From Arbacia lixula (lineage: Eukaryota; Echinodermata; Echinoidea; Arbacioida; Arbaciidae), in assembly GCA_963669155.1 (NCBI GenBank), contig OZ022588.1, forward strand, positions 6,472,679-6,536,678: 64,000 nt of DNA, written 5' to 3'. The translations under genes were made by a program, and so were the position numbers. Within the stretch, counting starts at the first letter, position 1. Each line of letters starts with the position of its first letter. The notes under the pieces were generated by a model. The model made no database searches and had not been told where the DNA came from. It saw only the letters and a program-made list of their open reading frames with translations. This document shows positions 1 through 11,200 of this stretch, piece by piece.

Positions 1-1684
1 CAAACAAAAATAAATCTAACAAAAACAACCTCAATGCCTTTTGTGTGTGCTTTGGTTAAGATGTGTTCAAGAACATTTTTACAGAAATCGATCAATGATA
101 GCAAAAACCCTGAATATATCAAAATCAAGTACATGAAAATAATCATAAGAGTGTTCATCAGAACATCAATTAATATATCGATGGGTAGGAATCAACAGAA
201 TACAGCACATAATATATTTGAATCATCTGTAGTACTAGATACCTCTTTCATTTAGGTAGATTTGACCTATCCATCATTTTTAATTGCACACCATGTTAAA
301 ATACTGGTAGGATTACCAGAGATTAAGAATTTATGTGGGAAGTAACGAAGCAAGAGAACTACAATAATTCACCTCACATGATTTGCCAAATTTAGAATGA
401 AATACAAGCATTATATCAAATTGCAAAGGTCATGAATCTCGAGACTTATCAGCAGCATACACTAACGATAACATGTAGGAAATCTCAGTCATTGCTTCAC
501 AAACCTATTGAGTTAAAAGGGAAATCTATTCCTGTTTATGTTCGAAAAACCCCGTCTGGTAGCAACCATGCCTTAAATTTACATATAGCATTCACCGCTC
601 ATTGTATTGGTCAACACATCACGAGGCGGCGCGAAAAGCCATATTGTGCAGTATTACGTATTGCAGTCTCCCGGCTACAGGAACCGCTAGCATCTAGGAA
701 TCAATCCCGCTCAAAGTCAGTTTCCAATTCTATTATGGGGAGAAAAGTTCTTAAACAGTACAGTACATGTATTTAAATTTCATTTTCCGAGCTTTTACAC
801 AAATTATTATTTTGACCTGGAAAAGGGCAAGCCTATCTTTCATGAGTGTTAATGATACATGCAGAATTCATACCTGAATGTCATGTGAATGTGATATTTT
901 AAGAGGTGGTTTGACTTAATATTTGTAACAAACCTGAACTAACTTTATGGGGTGCCAACCAACTCAGACAGCAAGAAACTTTATTATTGATTCAATATAA
1001 ATTGATTTTGTCCACCAAATCACTATGATTTATAGAGTTTTCCATATCATAGTCAGAGTGAATGAACTAAATCATCCACTGTTGTAATTCTGTGTTTAAC
1101 ATCAATTATTTTGTGACAGCATCGGATAATTTATTTTCCACCCCATAAAGTTAGTCTATGTTCATTATGTGGTCTAATTAAAACCACTGCTGTGAATTTT
1201 GTGATGTAATCCTTTGACATTTAACTCAAATGTTCAAGTTTGTTTCTTTTGGCTTAACAAGATGACAACATGTTGGCGCAAAGACATGCACTCGGTCTAA
1301 AAATCTCTTGAGCAGAAAAGATATGTTCATGAAGTAGCTCATAAGACCTGAAAAAGTTTGGTTGATAAGCAAATGGTTCATTATTCAAAATGTTAAAAAT
1401 ATCACACAAGAGCATTTCCTAGACAGGCTTTCCCACTTCATCTGACTTTATGGAATTTTATTATTTTTAACAACACAAACAATAATTCTTTGGGGTTTAT
1501 GTTTGGCAATACTTTACTGTTATGAGCTGCTTCATGTTTCTCTGTCTCACCTTCTATTTCATTCTCTCTCTCCCCCTTTTTATCATCCACCTTCTGCTCT
1601 TCTCACAGGGAAGCTAACTCGCAGCGCAGATGTTAAGACCACCACCTTCGCACTCGCCCACAGTGGGGGGATTAAATTCTGAAC
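1..1684. other. No gene recognised
   Basis: AT-rich sequence, expected to hold the 3' end or downstream flank of the minus-strand TBC1D13 gene. The small open frames at 34-255 and 432-776 match no family I recognise and have ordinary stop spacing. A pyrimidine-rich stretch lies at about 1540-1610. Nothing else is supported. Confidence 0.5.
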
Positions 1685-1795
1685 TCACTGTTTGCAATGT
1701 ACTCGCTTGGTGGGGGGTGTCTCAAAAGGATAACTAGTCACCATATTGTCCATAGGATGGAGAGCAAGCAAGCGCCGTACATCAGGAGCAAATTT
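1685..1795 (-). CDS. Tentative last exon of TBC1D13
   Basis: This minus-strand frame reads KFAPDVRRLLAL and later ends in TGA. It lies where the C-terminal exon should follow the exon at 2198-2255, and a DV..LL pattern faintly resembles the C-terminus of the family. The possible acceptor (AG at 1797-1796) has a poor pyrimidine tract but would keep phase 0. The similarity is too short to be convincing, and the true last exon may lie outside the window. Confidence 0.2.
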   Translation of the reverse strand, partial: KFAPDVRRLLALHPMDNMVTSYPFETPPTKRVHCKQ

Positions 1796-2197
1796 CTCTG
1801 ACCCCAATTGCTTTTTTCAGCAGCTCGTGCATGTCTATGGCAGGGAAGTTCTGTCAAGACAAAGCGGGAAAACAATTGTTAGATCTCATTTTCATTTATG
1901 TGTTCCAGTTATGTGATACATTCAAATATTATGTATTTATTTACTTGAGAGCATGCAATTGGCACGAAAGAAGCAGAGACAAATGGATTTCTTCAATCTT
2001 CTTTGACGATTTTGATAATGAAGAATAAACATTCATGAACAATATTATATCTCAGAGTATTTGTGGGTTAACTTCTTTGATCTAATTTCTACACACCTCT
2101 TTGATACATTTGATGAGAAGAATAAATATTCATAATCAACAATATAATATGTCAAAGTATTTGTACATATGGGTAAGATTGGCAGCAGGAGATTCAC

Positions 2198-2255
2198 CTG
2201 TAACATCTTGATATTTGTGGCAAAGTCCCCATCAAGAATGGTCTCCTTCCGGGAA
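2198..2255 (-). CDS. TBC1D13: TBC1D13 exon near the 3' end
   Basis: The minus strand has a CTCAG acceptor just before 2255 and a CAG|GTGAAT donor at 2197-2196. The frame reads RKETILDGDFATNIKMLQ, matching the family's conserved segment late in the TBC domain (RE.LL.GDF..N...LQ). It needs incoming phase 2 and leaves phase 0. The exon before it in order is not found, so its linkage to the exon at 4916-5158 is inferred. Confidence 0.75.
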
Positions 2256-5200
2256 CTGAGATGAGGCAGTGAATATGGATGTGCACAAAAAGATAAAGTA
2301 ATAATGGTGATGAAGAGTGATTATGGCAATGGTCAGGATGATATTAATGATGATGAGGAGGATGGTGATGATGATGGTGATGATGATGGTGAGGATAATG
2401 GTGATGGTGATGATGATGGGGATGGTGATGGTGGTGATGATAGTGATGATGGTGATGATGATGATGATAATGGTGATAAAGGTGATAATGGTGATAATGG
2501 TGATGATGGAAATTGTGGGGATGGTGATGGTGGTAATGATGATGATGGTAATAGTGATGATGGTGGTGGTGATAATGATGAAGGAACAAAATAAGAGGTA
2601 AAAAATAAATATGATGATTATGAGGGCAACAAAAAGGAGCAGAATAACAGATCATTTCAAGAAGGAAAAAACAGTGGTGTAGGAAGAGAAGGAATAGGAG
2701 ATGAAGACAAGTAAGAAAGAAGGGTGAAGAAGAAAGATGAATGGTAAAGATGAGCAGGCGAAGGAGTATAAGGATGGAAGAGAGAAGTGAAAACATGTAA
2801 GCAAAACAGCAGGAATGAAAAATCATTAACAGGAAACATAGAGGGATGCAGAAAATGTAAACATCTCAATTAAGAAGCAATACAGTACATCAAATACACA
2901 ATTAAACAAATACTAAACTGAATAAAATCCAGTTTGAAGATTTGTTATCAATCATGTAATCTTTCCAATTAATCTTCTTTCATATATTTTGAGTCTTAAC
3001 TAACAATTCCATCACAGTGTCAGCTTGACATTTGTCATCAAGAATGTTATCTTTCCAATTAATGTACTTTCATATATTATGAGCCTTAACCAGAACAAGA
3101 ATGCCATTGCAGTGTCAGCATGACATTTCCAAGTTCAGCAATTTAAATGACTCTCAACAATCTGTTTTCCAGTAGGATTTTGCTTAAACTTTCCAATAAC
3201 CTGATTCAGTGACCTTCTTGCCCTTCTTCATCATTAATTTCATATCAGGTTAAGCAATCCATTACTCCCCCTGACAATACTGCAAACCAAAACCCAGTCA
3301 GAAAAGTGGTGATTCCATCGACACTGATTGTTTTTTATAACTCTTTGACCACTATCTGGCATTCATGCACTAGTAATACGCACAATACCCATTGAGCATG
3401 ACTGTGTCTGAAATAGAATATAAACCTTTGTGTGCCACATGTGGATTTTTTTTTAGAATAATAATTACGCCATATATCTCGCGGATTTTTTATTTTTGCG
3501 AATTTCACGAGTCGGGTGTTTTTCGCAAAATTTAACAACACGTAATAATATTAACTTTCATCCCGACATGAATGCGACATGTTTGTGCAAATAATTATAC
3601 TACTAGTACTAGCACTCTAGGATCGTGAATTTAACCACTTGCGAAATTGTTGAGATGTCCCAATTTGCAAAAAATTTGACTGCAAATATACTACTAATAC
3701 TAGTACTCCAGGATTGTGAATTTCATCACTTGCGAAATTGTTGAGATGTCCCAATTCGCAAAAAATTTGACTCGCTAAATATATGGCATATACAGTACAT
3801 GCAAATCTCATGGCACTTTGTATGGCATAGAAGGAGTGAAATTACATGGAATGCAAGTAAACTTACATGATCATTGCACAACACACACATAAAAGGAATT
3901 CAGGGTCGCCCTCATCTGCCAGTAATGAGTCCCATAGCCGTATGATATCTGTGTCAAAAACAAGAAAAAAGAAACAATTTCCATTTCATAATGCAAATTC
4001 TACCAGAAAAATCCAATATCCGCATGGATTCTGCATGAAAACAATTAGAAATAAAAAATTCCATATAATAATGCTACTAATATAAGTAAAGTCATGAGGC
4101 CTTATGATATATGCTTCAAAAGCAAACTAAAGAAACTACTCCATTTCATGAAAGCTAATAAAATAGGAACTATACAATATCTGCATGATATCTGCATCAA
4201 ATCAATAAATTGAAAAGAAACAACTCTGTGTCATAATGCTAATACAAAGTCCCATAGCCGTTGCTAGTACTGAAAGTAGTACAAATCTAGAAAAAAAATA
4301 GCACTACTCCTAGTCTTAGTACTGTTTCTAGTACTAGTTTAAGTACCGGTATTAACACTAGTATTAGTATTAGTGCTGATACTAGTACTAATCTTAGCAT
4401 CATTACTAGTATTGACATAAGAACAAGTCTTAGTGCTACCAATACTACTAATCTCATTTCTGATACTTATACTAGTCTTAGTATTGTTACTAGTACTCTC
4501 ACTTATACAAGTTTTAAAACCGTCACCTGTGCTAGTCTTAGTACTGATACTAATAATTGTCATACTATCGATACTAGCACTATCATTCAAACAAGTTTTA
4601 AAACTTTCACTAGTACAAGTCTCAGTACTGATACCTGTACTAGTCTTAGTATTGTTAGTAATACTCTGACTCATACAAGTTTTAAAACTGTCACTAGTAC
4701 TTCTCTTAGTACTGATACTAGTACTAGTCTTAGGACCGTTACTAGTACTCTCACTCATACAAGTTTTAAGACTGTCAATAGTACTACAGTAGTCTTAGTA
4801 CTGACTAGTACCTAGTACTAGGCACTAGACTAATACTGGCATTAGTACTAGTCCTACTACTGACACAAGTGATAGTCTTAATACTGTCAGAGTAAGGGGG
4901 TGTTCTCTCTCTCACCGGGAAGGGGGAACTCCTGGGTAAGCCAGAGGGTCAGCCAGCGGAAGGCAAAAAACTGTGGTTTGAGGTCCTGCTGCTGAAAGCG
5001 CAGCCACACCGCAGCATCGCAGCGACGGAGCATGAGCATGAGCCGAGACATCTGAGCGTTGATGCCCGTGGGCGAGTCGTCTAGCGTCTTGATGAAGGCG
5101 TCCCGCATCTTGGACATGAGGCTGGTGAAGCAGAAGAAGGTGTCCGCTTCAGCGTGTTCTGGAGAAGAAGTGGTGGAAGACTATTGAAAGCATATAGTGC

Positions 5201-8200
5201 ATTTCACATGCAAATTCCACAATGATGTATAGTTGTCACTGAACTGTAGATGTTATTTGTTTGTATTTATGTAAACCATGTGGTCTTAAATATCAACCAG
5301 GGCCCCCTTGTAGAACACTGTTTAACCACAGAAGGGGATACCCTTGGTAAATGCTACTAATGATTATATAAACTAGAGAAATAAGACCGCGCGCAGTCGA
5401 CTGGTATGCCTCCGCCCTCCTGCGCAGACACTAAAGTATTGCCAAAAACTTGAATATCTAGTAAATTTTCATCTTCTAATGCATGGAAAACTTGCTATTT
5501 GGCTATAAAATACAACTTAATTGAGAGAGACCTGTCATATATCATCATTGCACCACATTCAGTGATATTTGGTCATATACTTCACAATTAAACCACATAA
5601 ACAGAAATATTTCACAATTTGACCTTGACTTGGCCACACCCAGGCAACTTTTCTTTACATTACCTAATACCCGCTACTTACTTTAATTTCGAAAATATTC
5701 ATGCACACTTGAAAAGAGCGGGAAAAATTATCTCTCCACTGCTGTGTGTTACTACAATTTTTTGACAACAATGATAATGGGAATGCTTCGCAAGCCCTCA
5801 TGCATTGAATATCATTGGCCAGTATTTTTAGGTGTTATTAAATTTGCGAGTGATTCGGGAAAGTAAGGAAATTAAAACTCTCCAGATAAAAACAGCTCAT
5901 AAACTTAATGAATGACTCTTGAATAATTTCATCCCTCACATCACAATTTCATGTTCTTTTAATAATTGTACTTTTATAAATACTTTCACTACTTATTGAA
6001 AAATACTCTTTGTAATTCTTGATATTCGGTTAGGTTTTCTTCTCTTCTTTTCTCCATTGTTAGTTGCCTGTATTATGGGTTGTTTAGAATTGTTTTTTAT
6101 ATTTGTATAGATTTTAGATACAGTACATGTATCATGTTTTGGGGGTCAGCTATTTATAAGGCTGCATCCTTCCTGGCTGCTACCCACTTACTCAATAATT
6201 TATTCACATACACAACAGCTCAAAGTGTTACAAATGTGTATAAGTTATACATATATAGCCATACATGTAGCTCTTGAATTAGCTGCACTATGGGTGCTTG
6301 TGACATTCCTCACTGGTGAAATAAACATTTAGCAATGTGTACTGCCCAGAAGAGTCTGGAATGTTATTTACATGAAAGAATGTTGCAGCTAGCTGAGACT
6401 CATTAGCATAATAAAGGAGCTCAGATGGGCTAGTAATGACTCATCAGTGTAATCTAGGTCAGGTCAATATTGTTTGTCATGTTTACAAGCATAGGTACAG
6501 TATATGTACAATGAAGAGCTTACTAGATATATTGAGAAATCTCTAGAAGTACAAATAATAGAACCTTCTGGAATGTACAGTTTGTAGTATATATATGAGT
6601 TGTTTGAGATAGGAGCTCAGTTTTCATATCATCTTGCTCCAGTCACCTGTGATAAGAGTAACCTGCATCTAAGATATTGTTGTGACCCTGGCTCAATACC
6701 TACCTGTGAATTTATATGAGGACTTTCTCTACGTGGATAAATACCTGCCTGTTAAATAGCGCTTATGAGATCCTGCATGTGAAAGCGTGAAAGCTCTGTG
6801 GATTAACATTTGACCATCTTGGATCATCTATTTGGACTTGACTATCTGGAATACCTGCTCTTCAGCGTACAACATTGGGATCAACATTGCGATCATAATT
6901 TGGGAATACTGGATCGGATTATCAACTGGACCATCAGCGAGAGCCGTGGATCCATTGGACTTCAGTATCCTCCAGCACTGTAAGCTAACCTGTATCCATA
7001 CATTGTAAAGTAACGTATATTGATGTATTGATGTACTGCAAGTGAACGCTTGTCTTGGTTTTTAAAAGGGGAAAATACCCCATATAATAAAGAACACCTG
7101 AACTAAATATTGGTATCATTTTGTGCGATCCTTTCTGGCGTGAACTGATCGTAACAAAATTTGGGGGCTTGTCCGGGAAATGAACATTGTTAATAAGCCA
7201 ACATTGTTCAAAATTCAGTGAAATTTTGGTTATAGCTTTGAGTGATTTATCCTAGAATACATACAGACAAGCTTTCACATATTTTGATTGTGTATGTTGT
7301 ATACTGTGTACAATCATGAGTACTTTCGATGTTAAGGCATTTGCCGAGAGGACAGATTTGTCCTACACAGATTTGGAAAGATTAAGAAAGTGTAATTTGA
7401 TCGCTATTGCCCAACATTTGAATGTTGAATTGACACAGGGTATGAAGAAGGCAGAGATACTGGATAGTGTAGCTAGTCACATGACCGTTAGACAACAAAC
7501 CCAACCAGCTGAACAAGCCCAAGCTATGGGTGGTTCAGATCAAACACAAATTGAGCTTGCTAAAATGGAATTTGAAAGAGAGAAGATGAGATTAGAATTT
7601 GAAAGAGAACAAAGACAGCAAGAAGCTGAAGAAAAACAAAGACTGCGAGAAGCAGAAGCTGAAGAAAAACAAAGACAGCGCGAAGCTGAAAGAGAACAAA
7701 AACAAGCTGAAGCTGAAGAAAGACAAAGACAGCGAGAGGCAGAAATTGAAATGAGAAGACTAGAAATGGAAATGAAATTTCGTGAGCTTGAATTATCTCA
7801 GACTCGTGCACAGGACAATAAGTCCCATACATTCGATGTGGCAAAGAATGTTCGTTTGGTGCCAAAATTTGAAGAGGATAGAGTCGACAAATATTTTGTC
7901 TCGTTTGAGAAAGTGGCTAGTACGATGAAATGGCCACAGGAATTTTGGCCGATGCTTCTCCAAAGTGTTTTTGTTGGTAAAGCAGCAGACGTGTACTCAT
8001 CTCTCTCAGCAGAACAGTCATGTAACTATGCTACTGTAAAGAAAGCAGTACTGAATGCGTATGAATTGGTACCGGAGGCGTACAGACAGAAATTCAGAAA
8101 TGCAAGCCGCAAGCCAGGTCAGACACACGTTGAGTTTGCTCGTGGAAAAGAAATGATGTTTGATAGGTGGTATGGTTCATTGAAAGTGGGGGAAGATTTT

Positions 8201-11200
8201 GATAGCCTCAGAGAGGTAGTGTTGTTGGAGGAGTTCAAAAAGAATGTTGCCTCCAATGTGAGATCCCACCTAGATGATCACAAAATCACAGATCTGAAAA
8301 AAGCAGCTCAAATGGCTGATGAGTACGAGCTAACTCACAAGAATGATAACAGACCATCATTCCGAAATTTCTCTGGTTACAGAGGTAAAAATCAGAATGA
8401 TGCACAAAAGAGTACTGGCCAAGCAAAAGATACGCAAAGTAAAGGCGGCAACACTAGCAGTGGTTCACCTCCGGCATCCAAAAATCCATCTGACAATTCA
8501 GGTACAGCAAAACCACCTCCAACTTGCTTTCATTGTAACAAGAAGGGGCACTTAAAAGCCCAGTGCTGGAAATTGCAAAATAAGGAAAAGAAAGAAGTTG
8601 GATTTGTCATGCCAAAAAGTGTCCTCCCAGAAGAAAGTGTCCCAGGTAGAGATAGACAGGTCATTGAAAATCGTCCGTTCAATTTTGACGATAAACTTAC
8701 GCAGGTTGATCAAAAGTATCGTAGCTTTTTTTCTGAGGGAATAGTGGCCCCTTGGTCATCTGGTGAGGCAGGTAAGCCAGTGGTTATCCTTAGGGATACA
8801 GGGTCCAATCAGACGTTGTTGGTGGAAGGTAGTGTGACTTTACCACCAGAGAGTGCATTGAATGCCAAGGCATTGATACAGCCTATTTTTGGCAGTTGTA
8901 TCACCGTCCCCTTGTATAAGGTGGATTTGAAGTGTGACCTAGTTTCTGGTCCTGTTACTGTTGGAGTCATCCCAGAGTTGCCCATGCGGGGTGTAGATTG
9001 TTTGCTGGGTAATGACTTGGCTGGCGACAAGGTTGTTGCATCGCCAGGTGTTTCAGAGCAACCGGTTGAGGTTACTGAAGCTGAACAGTTACAGGTGAAG
9101 TTCCCAGGGATTTTTCCGGATTGTGTTGTGGTTTTGGAAAAACCAGTTGAGGTTCCGGAAACTGAGAACTTACAGGAAGAAGTACCGGGAATTTTCCCAG
9201 CCTGTGTTGTTACTAGGTCTCAGGCTCGTAGGGATGCGCACGATGATGCGGATTGTGTTGACGTGGAGGAGAATACTGGGGTTTGGTTGGCTGAAACCTT
9301 TTTCAAGGATTTGAATGAAGGGGGTGCTGTTTTAGGCTCCAAGGCTAGCAGTGGTGAGCTGTTTAGTAAGTCTTCCTTGGTTCAGGCACAACAGGCAGAC
9401 ATGGAATTGAAGGGCTTGTCTCAGACTGCGTGTTCTGAGGCTGAGGCTGTTAATGTCCCTGAGTGCTATTATGTCAAAGATGACATTTTGATGAGGAAGT
9501 GGAGACCTCCCCTTAGGCCAGCTGATGAGGATTGGACTGTTGTCCATCAAATTGTTGTCCCTCCTTGTTATCGCAATGAGATTTTGAGAATTGCCCACGA
9601 GTTACCTGTTGGCGGCCATTTAGGTGTCAGAAAGACAAAAGATCGAATCATGAGGCATTTCTATTGGCCGAAGTTGAGTCCAGATGTGGCTGAGTTTTGT
9701 AAAACTTGTCACACATGTCAGGTGGTTGGTAAACCACAGCCGTCGATCAAGCCGGCACCATTGATTCCGATACCCGCATTTGATGAACCATTCACTCGGG
9801 TTCTAGTTGACTGTGTTGGCCCTTTGCCTAGAACTAGGTCAGGTCATAAGTTCCTCTTGACAATCATGGATATGTCTACCCGTTTCCCAGAGGCAATTCC
9901 ACTCAGGAATATTACAGCCAAGACTGTAGTAGAGGCCCTAGTACAGTTTTTCACTAGGTACGGTCTGCCCAAGGAAATTCAATCTGACCAGGGATCCAAT
10001 TTCATGTCAAACATATTTCAAGAGGTGATGTATCAGTTGGGTATCAAACAGCTGAAGTCGTCAGCTTACCATCCCCAATCTCAAGGTGCATTAGAACGCT
10101 ACCATCAGACCCTAAAAACCATGATTAGGGCATATTGTGAGGAGCACCCTGAGGACTGGGATAAGGGCATCCCATGTTTGTTGTTTGCTACTAGGGACTC
10201 CCCGAATGAGTCAACGGGATTCAGTCCGTTTGAGATGGTGTACGGTCACGAGGTTAGGGGCCCTCTTAAGCTCATAAAAGAGAGGTTCATGTCCCAGGAT
10301 GATAATGTAAACCTCCTTGACTACGTGTCAAAGTTCCGTGAAAGGCTGTTTAAGGCATGTGAGGTAGCTAGGGGACATCTGAAAACGTTCCAAGAGAGCA
10401 TGAAGAAGAAAGCAGACATGCTAAAGTGCGTACTTTCAAGCCTGGTGACAAAGTACTTGTGTTGCTACCATTGCAGGGTGAGCCATTAAAGGCCAAGTTC
10501 AGTGGACCGTACTGTGTCAAAAAGAAATTGAATGAAGTCAATTATGTGATCGGTACTCCAGACAGGAGAAAAGATCAAAGGGTGTGTCATGTGAACATGC
10601 TCAAAGAATACTTTGAGCGAGAGATTAGCCAGCCAGTTGGGGTGATACACATGGTAAACGATGAGGAAGTAGATGTGGTGGAATCAGACGTGGACATGTC
10701 TGAATCTGATGTAAACATGAGTGAGCCACCAAGTGTCAGGCTGTCTAACACGGAGGTGTTAGGGAAAACACAGGAAGTGTTGAGTTACCTCCCTGAAGAT
10801 CAGAGAAAAGATGTAACTGATTTGTTGCATGAATTTGGGGACGTTTGCAAAGACAAAGTAGGTTGCACCCCACTGACTGTGCATGATGTTGATGTTGGAA
10901 ATGCTAGCCCAATCAGACAACACCCATATCGGTTAAACCCCAAGAAATTGGCAAAGGCTAAGGAGGCATTCAGTGTGATCCGTGCCCTTCAGCCGTTTGA
11001 AGTGTATCTGACAAACAGAAAAGGGGAGATCATATTGTACATAGATCACAACCCCCTTGTCTTCCTGGATCGGTTCAAAACCAAGAACAGTAGAATATTC
11101 AGGTGGAGTCTGCTGATCCAGCCCTATGCACTCAAAATTGTGCATGTATCAGGCAAAAACAATGTCATAGCTGATGCATTGTCCAGAGTGTGAAAAAAAA

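Noticed and set aside
2304-2826. Asp/Gly-rich, Met-rich and His-rich ORFs of up to 160 codons
   Set aside because: All are readings of one trinucleotide repeat in three frames and on both strands; composition alone explains them.
7560-7865. Minus-strand Phe/Leu-rich ORF opposite gag
   Set aside because: It is the complement of the Glu/Gln/Arg-rich coiled coil and has no independent support.
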